A DNA stretch of 42,996 bases from a virus, in IMG/VR virus record IMGVR_UViG_3300025115_000024, positions 1-42,996 of that record. One strand, written 5' to 3'. Of the stretch, positions 16,711 to 24,643 are shown one piece after another. The notes below the pieces were generated by a model. That model searched no databases. It was not told the DNA's origin and saw only the letters and a program-made list of their open reading frames with translations. The position numbers and the translations under genes are program-made. The number at the start of each line of letters is the position of its first letter. Positions within the stretch are counted from its first letter, which is position 1.

Positions 16711-17304
16711 TTATTCCTCTGTTACCTCTCTATTTGTTGAAGTGAATCTTCCATTGCCATACATTGATAGTTGTTCCTCTGTCATTCTGTGAGTTATAAT
16801 TTTTCTCAGTGTATTCATCATATCTTTACCAGAGTCTATCTTGCCTTTAACAACCTTATATGCATGGTCGTAAATGCTTGATACAATCGTTTCATATTGA
16901 GCGTCAATTTCTGCTTGTGCTTGAAGTTCAGCAACTGTGGTCTTGTTTTTGCCTGTTCCTGATTCTTTTACTTGATTTGATAAGTAACTCTTTGAATAAA
17001 CTTCTTTAGATGCACTTTTAGACATGTCTGCAAAAACACTTATCTGCTCAAGTTTTTCAATCATGAAGTAAATCATATTGCTCAACTCAAGATAATACTG
17101 CTCTAAAATATCTGTAGTTGCATTTTTGTTTTTGATACATTCAATATACAAATCACTCATTAAATTATCAAGTGATTCAGAATATTTTTTAACTACCTGA
17201 ATGACAGTTGAGTTAAAATAATCAACATTTGTCTCAGTGTCATTCATTAACTTTTGAACTTTTTCAACATCTGTTGATTTTAAAAATGTTTCATTTCCTG
17301 ACAT
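16711..17304 (-). CDS. Unknown all-helical protein, 197 aa
   Basis: A 197-aa protein that is nearly all helix, with a polar break (KESGTGKNKTTVAELQAQ) around residue 115. No motif is recognised. AGGAGG lies seven bases before the ATG. It is placed between the RecU-like nuclease and the 127-aa protein, so it may be part of the recombination machinery, perhaps an oligomeric scaffold. Confidence 0.65.
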   Translation of the reverse strand: MSGNETFLKSTDVEKVQKLMNDTETNVDYFNSTVIQVVKKYSESLDNLMSDLYIECIKNKNATTDILEQYYLELSNMIYFMIEKLEQISVFADMSKSASKEVYSKSYLSNQVKESGTGKNKTTVAELQAQAEIDAQYETIVSSIYDHAYKVVKGKIDSGKDMMNTLRKIITHRMTEEQLSMYGNGRFTSTNREVTEE

Positions 17305-17778
17305 CTAATTTCCTCCTAACTTTGTGAGAACGCTATAATCACTGTCTAAAAACACACGCTTCTTGACAGATGGTATTGTCACTATATCATACACTTTTTC
17401 TCCTACCATCTTCACATTAATTGACTTTTTTCCATCATTTTTCATCTTCATTACTTCTGTAACAGATATCCATGCAACAGTGTCGTGGTCAACCCACCAC
17501 ACAATAACACCAGGAAATACACCTTTAATGTCTTTGTAATCAACTAATTTTTCAAACTGAGTAAGATTAGTAAATGAAAGAGTGTTTCCATGAATGCTTT
17601 TACATTCAATTAAAAATAAATTTGGATAATTATAGCCAATAAAATCACAGATGTTAGAAGAGTATCCAGCATAATTTGAAACTTGGTCAGGAAGGCGAAG
17701 AAGAAAAGAGGCAGGAACTGTCCTAGCCCAATCTTCACGAAACTTTGCCTCAAATTGTTTTCCTCTATTTACTGCCAT
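17305..17778 (-). CDS. RecU-type Holliday junction resolvase
   Basis: A 157-aa PD-(D/E)XK nuclease. The NRGKQFEAKF start, NICDFIGY (D45), LFLIECKS (E58, K60), the NTLSFTNLTQFEKL segment (Q74) and the downstream VIVWWVDHDTVAWI match the Bacillota RecU family, which takes the place of RuvC. Its product should cleave four-way junctions before packaging. It has CTAAGGAG before the ATG and lies ten bases after the ABC-GNAT gene. The RecU assignment is a main argument for a Bacillota host. Confidence 0.88.
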   Translation of the reverse strand: MAVNRGKQFEAKFREDWARTVPASFLLRLPDQVSNYAGYSSNICDFIGYNYPNLFLIECKSIHGNTLSFTNLTQFEKLVDYKDIKGVFPGVIVWWVDHDTVAWISVTEVMKMKNDGKKSINVKMVGEKVYDIVTIPSVKKRVFLDSDYSVLTKLGGN

Positions 17779-17787
17779 CTTGTCTCC

Positions 17788-19038
17788 TTAGAATAAACTA
17801 GGCTTTACAATAGCATCATCTGTGCTTCTGTCTTTGAAGGTCAAATAATCATACTGTCTGCCGACAACATTTTCACAAGGTGCTATATACTTAAATGAAG
17901 TTGATAATCTTGTTTCATGAACTCTTCTTCCACTTAAAGCACCTGTGTCAGCATGAGACTTTTCTAAGACTCCATCACCTTGCCATCTTTTGCTGTGCCT
18001 CATATAAGCAATCAGTTTGACATGTGATGTTCTAATATAAATAACTCTTTCTTGCTTTGCAAACAAGTCACAAACATACTCAAGCAATTTTACAGCAACT
18101 CCAAGACCTTGATAGTCTGGAAGAACAACAAGTCTGTGAACTCTCCAAGCAGGATGTTTCAGACCTGCAACACCGGGTTGTGGAAGTATAGCACACATTC
18201 CGACAACCTCATCATTTAGATATGCAACAAACATTTTACTTGCAATATTTAAATCTGCACTTAAATAGTGATGTTGTTTAAAAATGTTCCAAATTTCGCG
18301 TTTGTTTTGTTTTTCATAGATTTGTAACTCAAATTTTCGCTGAAGTAACCCCCTTGTGTCATATAGTGCTTCATCATCAAGGTCGATAACATAGTCTGGA
18401 CAAAGCACATCTATGAAATCCTTGTGACAAGACACAAAGACACAACTGTGTAAGTTATTTTTTCTGATGTATTTACTAACTGATTTTGATGTTGACATAG
18501 CAACATTTCTATCAACTGTAGATGTAAACTCATCAATTACACAGCCACTTTTTAGCCTACGGGCCAGGTCAGCACGGAAACCTTCTCCAACGCTGAGAAC
18601 ACTACGAGGTTTGCACCAAGTTGGAATACTGTTTAGTCCAACAGCACCAAGTTTCTCTACTGCTTCATCAGACGATGAAAAGTTAGAGATAATGGCTTTT
18701 GAATTATTCCATTCAATTTTTTCTTCTTCACCAAAGAATTTACTAAAGGTTGATTTACCAGACCCACTAGCCCCTGTGATAACAAGAACTTTAAAGTCAA
18801 GATTCTTAATAATTTCATTTAACTTAAAAGGATAGAACTTAATTTCACCTGTGAAGTCATAATCAAAGAAGTTGTTTGTTTTTAGTGTTGCCTCATCAAG
18901 TTGCACTTTAGATACCAGTGGAGTAGTCTCTCTGTGCAGGTCACAAATCTTAATAATATCTTTCTTGTAATCATCATTTGAGAATAGATTAGTTGAATAG
19001 ATATCAAGACTTGTTTCAATTGGTTGTGTCTTACTCAT
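17788..19038 (-). CDS. ABC-type ATPase fused to GNAT acetyltransferase
   Basis: A 416-aa two-domain protein. Residues 80-225 form an ABC ATPase: Walker A GASGSGKST (89-97), signature LSVGEG (148-153), Walker B CVIDEFTSTVD with D-loop, and the switch H205 in VFVSCHKD. Residues 240-385 contain a GNAT fold, with acetyl-CoA motif A as VHRLVVLPDYQGLGVAVKLL. The combination matches the poorly studied COG2401 type (ABC ATPase plus acetyltransferase). No transmembrane segments or permease neighbours are present, so transport is unlikely. It lies directly after the clamp gene and its last residues are PSLF, a partial clamp-binding-like tail. GAGG precedes the ATG. Confidence 0.88.
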   Translation of the reverse strand: MSKTQPIETSLDIYSTNLFSNDDYKKDIIKICDLHRETTPLVSKVQLDEATLKTNNFFDYDFTGEIKFYPFKLNEIIKNLDFKVLVITGASGSGKSTFSKFFGEEEKIEWNNSKAIISNFSSSDEAVEKLGAVGLNSIPTWCKPRSVLSVGEGFRADLARRLKSGCVIDEFTSTVDRNVAMSTSKSVSKYIRKNNLHSCVFVSCHKDFIDVLCPDYVIDLDDEALYDTRGLLQRKFELQIYEKQNKREIWNIFKQHHYLSADLNIASKMFVAYLNDEVVGMCAILPQPGVAGLKHPAWRVHRLVVLPDYQGLGVAVKLLEYVCDLFAKQERVIYIRTSHVKLIAYMRHSKRWQGDGVLEKSHADTGALSGRRVHETRLSTSFKYIAPCENVVGRQYDYLTFKDRSTDDAIVKPSLF

Positions 19039-19059
19039 ATGAACCTCTTTTCTTTACCA

Positions 19060-20175
19060 TTAAGCACTAACAATACATTCTGGTAAAATGTTTTTAATGT
19101 TAGGACGGTCAATAATAATCGCTCTCTTGTTACCAAAATTAAGAGTGATGTATTGGTCATTATTTGTTTCTAGAGTGATTCTGAAGTCATTTGTATCAAG
19201 AACAAACTCATAAGACTCATCAGAATTATAAGCACTTACTGTTGAGATTTGTTCATAGTTATTTCTACGAGTATCATAGATTACAAGACCTTCTCTTGAG
19301 AAATTCATATAGGTATAAAGTGTAACAACATTTGTCTTATCAAACAATGATAGACGATTGATTGCATCCAATACTGCTCTTTTTTCAACTACAACACTGC
19401 GAGCAAATTGTGAAGAAGCAAGACCACGAATTGCATCAACAGGAACACTGTTAATCAATGAACTGTCTGATGATAGAATGGTTGTAATCTCAACATCTTT
19501 GTCTTTGAAACGAGCCTTTGTCTGAATAGTGTTATTTGATGTCACATCAGCCCCAAGAGTAAACTCAACTTCATCAGAAAGAAATAGTTTGAATAACTTA
19601 ACAATCTTCTCAGTTAGAAGTAGTTTGATTGGTTTTTGAAGAGTGAAAGAGTTTACACACGCACCATTAGTAAATGTGATTGCACCTTTCTCATCAATAT
19701 AAAACATTTTTTGAACAATCTTCTTGATTCCACTCTTTTGAAGTTCTTTACTGTTGAACTTTAAAACACTTTGAAGAATCTCATTTGAAATAGTGAAATT
19801 GCTTGTGACTTCACCAATATTAATCTTTGGCAACTGAACAAGTTTGTCATGTTCAAAAATCAAAGGAATTCTGTAATTACCATTTGATTTGATGACAAGT
19901 GAATTGTCTTTGATTGTCATTTGCATGTCTGCTGTAGTAAGTTTGGAAATGAGATTTAAAAATAGTGACGCATTTACAACAGCATGAAACTCACTATCAT
20001 CATCAACATCAATAGTCACCGTTACATAATACTCATTGTTTGTAACATTAAGATGAAGTTTCTTGTTAATTGTCTCCAGTTCTAGAGTTTCACTAACTAA
20101 TACAACGCCAGACGAATCAACTGCCTCTAAAATCTTCTTGCATACTTCTTGAAACTGAGTTACTTTTATAATCAT
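19060..20175 (-). CDS. dnaN: Beta sliding clamp (DnaN-like)
   Basis: A 371-aa protein, the length of three-domain bacterial beta clamps (about 366-380 aa) rather than the 228-aa T4 gp45. The pattern MIIKVTQFQEVCKKILEAVD, AVVNASLFLNLISKL, NSLVIKSNGNYRIPL and the C-terminal strand run (YITLNFGNKRAIIIDRP) fits the DnaN domain triplets. It should form a dimeric ring that keeps the phage PolA on template and be loaded by the DnaX/delta'/delta proteins. It is the first gene behind promoter P3 and has GAAAGGAAC before the ATG. Confidence 0.9.
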   Translation of the reverse strand: MIIKVTQFQEVCKKILEAVDSSGVVLVSETLELETINKKLHLNVTNNEYYVTVTIDVDDDSEFHAVVNASLFLNLISKLTTADMQMTIKDNSLVIKSNGNYRIPLIFEHDKLVQLPKINIGEVTSNFTISNEILQSVLKFNSKELQKSGIKKIVQKMFYIDEKGAITFTNGACVNSFTLQKPIKLLLTEKIVKLFKLFLSDEVEFTLGADVTSNNTIQTKARFKDKDVEITTILSSDSSLINSVPVDAIRGLASSQFARSVVVEKRAVLDAINRLSLFDKTNVVTLYTYMNFSREGLVIYDTRRNNYEQISTVSAYNSDESYEFVLDTNDFRITLETNNDQYITLNFGNKRAIIIDRPNIKNILPECIVSA

Positions 20176-20210
20176 TTGTTTGTTCCTTTCAATAATTATT
20201 TTTTATGTGT

Positions 20211-20221
20211 TATCTCTACAC
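20211..20221 (-). promoter_or_regulatory. Shared 11-bp motif near P3 start site
   Basis: The minus-strand word GTGTAGAGATA lies about 8 bases downstream of the -10 of P3, within a short dyad GTGT..ACAC. The same 11-mer sits at the same relative place downstream of P6 (29571-29581). It could be an operator or a leader element; evidence is only this recurrence. Confidence 0.4.
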
Positions 20222-20228
20222 ACTTTAT

Positions 20229-20257
20229 ATTATACACTTTTTAATTCTATCTGTCAA
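20229..20257 (-). promoter_or_regulatory. Sigma-A/sigma-70 promoter P3 (clamp gene)
   Basis: Minus-strand TTGACA (20252-20257), 17 bp, TATAAT (20229-20234), with TG directly before the -10. The -35 begins immediately after the polA TAG stop. It drives the clamp, ABC-GNAT, recU-like and recA genes. Confidence 0.9.
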
Positions 20258-22771
20258 CTACATTATAATTTCTGATTTATAGATGACTCCACGAAGACTG
20301 TCAATCTCTAATTCAGTGTGATTATCACAAAGAACTTTAAATGCTTTCTCATCAGACATCTTAGCAGTTAATTTCTTGTATTCTGCTTGTAAAGATGCTG
20401 TCATTTCATCTGCATACCAATGAGATACAATATAGGTATCACACTTCATTGGAACTTTCATATAAGGTTTTGCAGTGTCTGCCATGACCTTAGACAGTCT
20501 TTCAGCAACCTCTTCAGCATTCTCTTTAGGGCACTCACCCATTAATTCATCATGCACTGTAAGAAGCATTTTGAATCCAAGTTCTTTTAATACAGGGTCT
20601 CTATGAATGTTGAGCATTGCCATCTTAGTAAGAGTGGCCGCACCACCTTGAACAATAGCGTTGACTGATTGTCTTTCTGCCTGTGCAATCTTGTTTGTAT
20701 TTGCTTGAATCTTAATTCCTTCATTCTCAGCAACCAATCTGAGTTCTTCAAAGTCTTTGTAAGAACGAATGTTTTTTGTTAAAGCAAGATATTCATTGAT
20801 AAGTTTATCATTATCACTCTTGTTCTCACAGCCTAAGAATGGATTAAAGTTTTCAAGATTGACTTCACCATTATCTTTATTTAACACTTCTACAACATAA
20901 GGTTGTAATAGAATATCAGGCAATCTTCTTCGTCTTCCATAGAAGTCTTCTACATAGCCCGTTGTCTTAACATGTTCATAAACACTGTCAATCCATTTCT
21001 TTACTTTTGGAAATGACCTGTAGAATCTATCAATAATTTCTTGACCTTCTTTTGCAGTCTTGTTTATTTGTTCGCCAATTGACTTAGCACCACGACCATA
21101 TAGTAGTCCTAATAGAACTGATTTTGCTTGAACACGACGCTCTTTACCTACCTTGTTTTGATGTGTCTTTTTTCCTGTAATTACTTCTTTTCCTTCAATG
21201 ATTAGTTTTGTTCCTGAGGAATAGAACTCAAGATTGTCTTCATAGTTATTGTTATACATACTCTGAGCAATAACAGCATACAAGTCTTTATCTTCTTCAT
21301 ATGCTTTAAGCATGTTTTCATCTTGAGAGTAGTGAGCGGTAAGTCTTGGTTCTTGAGATGAAAAGTCTCCACCTACAAACATATAACCATCACGAGCCTT
21401 GAACATCAAGCGAATTTCTCTATTATGAGATGGAATGTTCTGCATGTTTGGTTCACTTGAACTAAATCTACCCGTATCTGTTCCTAACTGATTAAAGTAA
21501 CAGTGAAGTCTATTGTCTTTTTTGTTAAGCATTGTAGGAAGTTTATCAACATAAGTATCAATCAGTTTTGTTAGTCCACGATATTCAAGAATAAGATTAC
21601 ATAATGGAATATCATTTTGTTCTGTAATAAGAGTTAGAATCTCTTCACCTGTTCCTCTTGATTTTAGTTTATCTACTGATTTTACTTTAAGAACATCATA
21701 TAGCAGAATAGCGAGTTGAGTAGGACTGCCAAAGTTAATTGGCTCTGTGAGTTTACTTGCAAGTTTTGAGCCTTCTGATGATAATTTCCATGCATCAATG
21801 ATTGAACGATACTTGTCAATTTCTTTATTGATTTGTTCATTTACTATCTTCAATTTCTCATGATATTTAACACTTAGTTTTTCAGTGTAAGATAAGTCAA
21901 GTTCAATTCCAGCCAATTCCATATCAGCAGTAACTTCAACCAGTGGGCTCTCTAGTGTCATGAGAAGATTTAAAACATGTTCTGTGTCAGAATTGTTTTC
22001 AAAGAATTTCTTTTGCCATCTATATAACTCATCTGTCATGAAAGCATCAGTCGCCGCATAAAGAGCAAAAATATCAGGGTCAACCCACGCATATTGCACA
22101 TTTTCAAATAGATGGTCAATAGCATACTTCTCTTGATTTGAGTCAATTTTATCAATGTATTGATTCTTAAGACCTGCAGAGCGTTCATTCTCATCAATAA
22201 GTCTGGCCGCAATCATGGTATCCCAATATGCAACTAACTCAACTCCAGTGGTGCATTTAATGACTTGAGTGTCAAACTTAGCGTTATGCATGATGATTTT
22301 AACATTTTTTAAACGCAATAATTCATCTCTGATATCATTCTCAGTGAGTTGCCAAGAAAGTCTTTCACCTGTTTGATAGTTGATATGATTTAGAGGAACA
22401 TATACTTGCTTATGACCTTTTGTAAAAAAGCAAGGTCCCATCAATAGACAAGTTAAAGGGTCAAGACTGTTGTTAGTTTCTGTGTCAATTACAATCTCAC
22501 CGTTCTTAATAGCAAGATTGAAAAAATCAGTCAACTGCTGTCTTGATTTAACAACCATGATATTATCTCTAAATTGTCCTAAGATTTTGAGAACATTTTC
22601 AGTAATTAAAGAAAGTCTGTCTTCAACAGACAGTTTCTTTGACTTAATTTGTTTCTCAACCACAACCTGTAAATCTTTAGGATTTGAAATCTTATCAATG
22701 ATTTTCTTTATTTTGTCAGGGGTGCTGACTACAGTAAACTCAGCACCCCATAGACTTTCTAATGCTGTCAT
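20258..22771 (-). CDS. polA: Family A DNA polymerase with 3'-5' exonuclease
   Basis: An 837-aa replicative polymerase. The 3'-5' exonuclease has DTETN (D96, E98), MHNAKFD and YAATD. The polymerase has motif A DFSSQEPR (D469), motif B RVQAKSVLLGLLYG and motif C VHDE (740-742). There is no 5'-3' nuclease domain. The residue aligned with E. coli Phe762 and T7 Tyr526 is Leu554. Around 70 extra residues separate motif B and the YGRRRRLPD segment from the AERQSVNA helix. The ATG at 22771 has AGGTG six bases upstream; a GTG three codons earlier is less likely. It is encoded with SSB, primase and helicase. Confidence 0.95.
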   Translation of the reverse strand: MTALESLWGAEFTVVSTPDKIKKIIDKISNPKDLQVVVEKQIKSKKLSVEDRLSLITENVLKILGQFRDNIMVVKSRQQLTDFFNLAIKNGEIVIDTETNNSLDPLTCLLMGPCFFTKGHKQVYVPLNHINYQTGERLSWQLTENDIRDELLRLKNVKIIMHNAKFDTQVIKCTTGVELVAYWDTMIAARLIDENERSAGLKNQYIDKIDSNQEKYAIDHLFENVQYAWVDPDIFALYAATDAFMTDELYRWQKKFFENNSDTEHVLNLLMTLESPLVEVTADMELAGIELDLSYTEKLSVKYHEKLKIVNEQINKEIDKYRSIIDAWKLSSEGSKLASKLTEPINFGSPTQLAILLYDVLKVKSVDKLKSRGTGEEILTLITEQNDIPLCNLILEYRGLTKLIDTYVDKLPTMLNKKDNRLHCYFNQLGTDTGRFSSSEPNMQNIPSHNREIRLMFKARDGYMFVGGDFSSQEPRLTAHYSQDENMLKAYEEDKDLYAVIAQSMYNNNYEDNLEFYSSGTKLIIEGKEVITGKKTHQNKVGKERRVQAKSVLLGLLYGRGAKSIGEQINKTAKEGQEIIDRFYRSFPKVKKWIDSVYEHVKTTGYVEDFYGRRRRLPDILLQPYVVEVLNKDNGEVNLENFNPFLGCENKSDNDKLINEYLALTKNIRSYKDFEELRLVAENEGIKIQANTNKIAQAERQSVNAIVQGGAATLTKMAMLNIHRDPVLKELGFKMLLTVHDELMGECPKENAEEVAERLSKVMADTAKPYMKVPMKCDTYIVSHWYADEMTASLQAEYKKLTAKMSDEKAFKVLCDNHTELEIDSLRGVIYKSEIIM

Positions 22772-22787
22772 TGTTTGCACCTATTGA

Positions 22788-23636
22788 TTAATAGGTATAG
22801 CGACGAGGTCTTTGTGAGGTTGGGTCAGACTCTGTTGGTTGAGTTGATTGAGTTGCAGATGCTGGATTTGGAGCCACATAAGGAGTGGTTGTTACAGTAG
22901 ATTGAACAGGTGCTCCTGTGGTTGTTTGTTGAACATATCCGCCGGTTTGAGTTTGAGTAATGACTGGTTGAGATGGAGTAGGAACTGCTGGTGCAATTGT
23001 AGATGTTGCAGTCTTTTGCTTTTCAGGAAATTTTCCTGTTGTCAAGAAAATACGCATCTCATCAGCAGTCTTCTCAGTATAGAAGAACTTGTTGATTTCA
23101 AAGTTATCAAAATCAGTGAAGTTTTTCACATAGATGTTTTCTTTGTAAATTGCAGGATTTGCATAAAGAATGTCATAAGTGGTTTTAGTATCACCTTTTT
23201 TGCCACGACGCTTAATCTTGAATACACTGTCTGCCAAAGGACCATACTCTTTGAAATAGTTTTCAAGAGTTTTACTGAAGTATGCGGGTCTTTCCCAAAT
23301 CTTCGCTTGAAATTGAACATGACCACTTGCATCAGTTGTGTATTGAATGATTTTGACAAACATCTTATCATAAACACGATTTCCTGCTTCACATAGTGGA
23401 CACTTGCTAAGAGGTTCATTTCCAGTTCTTAGACAACTAACACGCTTTTGTTTTCCTTCTACTTCAATTGCATGAACAGTTGCAATGTGAAAGTCTTCCA
23501 CACTGTCATAAGCAAATCGAACAACTGCTTCATCTCCATCATCCTTCAAAGCAAAGAATGATACTTTGTAATCTTTGTCACCAGAGTTTTGGTTTGATTC
23601 TTTTTGAACATAGGTCGAATAATCTAGTCTTGCCAT
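22788..23636 (-). CDS. gp32-type single-stranded DNA-binding protein
   Basis: A 282-aa ssDNA-binding protein of the T4 gp32 type rather than bacterial SSB. The zinc site reads H55, C68, C79, C82 (H-x12-C-x10-C-x2-C); T4 gp32 has H-x12-C-x9-C-x2-C. The core ends near 205 and is followed by a Pro/Thr/Gln-rich flexible tail of about 75 residues. The extreme C-terminus is basic (RPRRYTY), not acidic as in gp32 and most SSBs, which may change how it contacts partners. It is the first gene behind promoter P4, with AAAGGAG about 12 bases before the ATG. Confidence 0.85.
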   Translation of the reverse strand: MARLDYSTYVQKESNQNSGDKDYKVSFFALKDDGDEAVVRFAYDSVEDFHIATVHAIEVEGKQKRVSCLRTGNEPLSKCPLCEAGNRVYDKMFVKIIQYTTDASGHVQFQAKIWERPAYFSKTLENYFKEYGPLADSVFKIKRRGKKGDTKTTYDILYANPAIYKENIYVKNFTDFDNFEINKFFYTEKTADEMRIFLTTGKFPEKQKTATSTIAPAVPTPSQPVITQTQTGGYVQQTTTGAPVQSTVTTTPYVAPNPASATQSTQPTESDPTSQRPRRYTY

Positions 23637-23684
23637 AATTTGTAATTTCTCCTTTTTAAATTTTTTGAGTTTTTTCTCATTTTA

Positions 23685-23713
23685 ATTATACAGTTTATTT
23701 TCTAGGCTGTCAA
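23685..23713 (-). promoter_or_regulatory. Sigma-A/sigma-70 promoter P4 (SSB gene)
   Basis: Minus-strand TTGACA (23708-23713), 17 bp, TATAAT (23685-23690), with TG adjoining the -10. The TAG stop of the primase gene lies in the spacer. It should give high expression of SSB followed by PolA. Confidence 0.9.
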
Positions 23714-24643
23714 TACTAATTTATCAAATTCTTCTTTTGTTAAGTCATTGACATCTTTTCCTCTTGGAATTTTTATAACATTTATTAGTGCACCCTTATC
23801 TTCAAGATGTTTTATAAAGTTTGCTGTTCCCTTATCGCCAGGAGTGTCACCATCAAAGCACAGATTATAAACTCTTATTCCTGATTTTGATAGTATTTCA
23901 TATTGAGTCTTTGAACCTGTTCCAAATAGTGCAACAGCAGGATAACCCCATGACCATAAAGTTAGTGCGTTTATTTGTGATTCACAGATGTATACACTTG
24001 TTATATTCTGACTCTTAATGAAGTTGAGAAGATAAACAGGCTTTTCTTTGTCCTCATCAATAAGAAACATCTTATTTTCAACACTTCTTTTTGTGAGCAT
24101 TAAAAGTTTGCCTTTTTCATCCCACACAGGAAACACAATACATTTTGTTTCTGTATCATATCTTATCTTGAATCTTTCAATAATCTCACTAGACAACTTT
24201 CTTTTTGTCATGTAAGGATGATAATTTTGAAGTGTATCTAGAATCTTCTCATCTAAATAATCAACTTTATGACGCTTTAAATCAATTGGAAGAAGTTGTG
24301 CTTTTCTTTCAACAAGTGTGTTACCATATCTTTCAAGTAACCACTCTTTTCCAAAATCTTGATTTGCATTAAAACATTCACCAACAAACTTAGTTAATGG
24401 ACCAGTTTCTCCACAAGTGAAGCATTTGAACCATCCATATTCAATTGTTGGCTCATCTCCACAATATATTCCACATGATGGATGCGATTCTTTACCATCT
24501 TTATGAAAAGGACATGTTACAACTACATTGTCATGCTTTTCATGATATGTAGCAAGTTTTCCTGTTGTTATTTCAGATTTAATTTGTTTTAAAATCTTAA
24601 CAATAGGAGTATCAATAAGACGATTGTTAATAATTAGATTCAT
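23702..24643 (-). CDS. DnaG-type primase
   Basis: A 313-aa primase. The N-terminal CHC2 zinc ribbon is C44-x2-H47 ... C74-x2-C77, and the TOPRIM core follows: YICESQINALTLW with the catalytic Glu, then CFDGDTPGDKG with the DxD-type acid pair. It is shorter than bacterial DnaG (about 600 aa), lacking the C-terminal helicase-interaction domain. It starts at a TAATG overlap with the helicase gene and has AAGGAAG upstream, so helicase and primase are made together. Confidence 0.92.
   Translation of the reverse strand: MNLIINNRLIDTPIVKILKQIKSEITTGKLATYHEKHDNVVVTCPFHKDGKESHPSCGIYCGDEPTIEYGWFKCFTCGETGPLTKFVGECFNANQDFGKEWLLERYGNTLVERKAQLLPIDLKRHKVDYLDEKILDTLQNYHPYMTKRKLSSEIIERFKIRYDTETKCIVFPVWDEKGKLLMLTKRSVENKMFLIDEDKEKPVYLLNFIKSQNITSVYICESQINALTLWSWGYPAVALFGTGSKTQYEILSKSGIRVYNLCFDGDTPGDKGTANFIKHLEDKGALINVIKIPRGKDVNDLTKEEFDKLVLTA

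Noticed and set aside
17788-19038. ABC transporter ATPase
   Set aside because: No transmembrane gene or segment nearby, and the fused acetyltransferase domain points to another function.
22848-23396. 182-aa plus-strand ORF opposite the SSB gene
   Set aside because: Its Cys/Ser/Arg-rich composition is what the antisense of a Thr/Gln/Pro-rich tail would give; no promoter or ribosome site.
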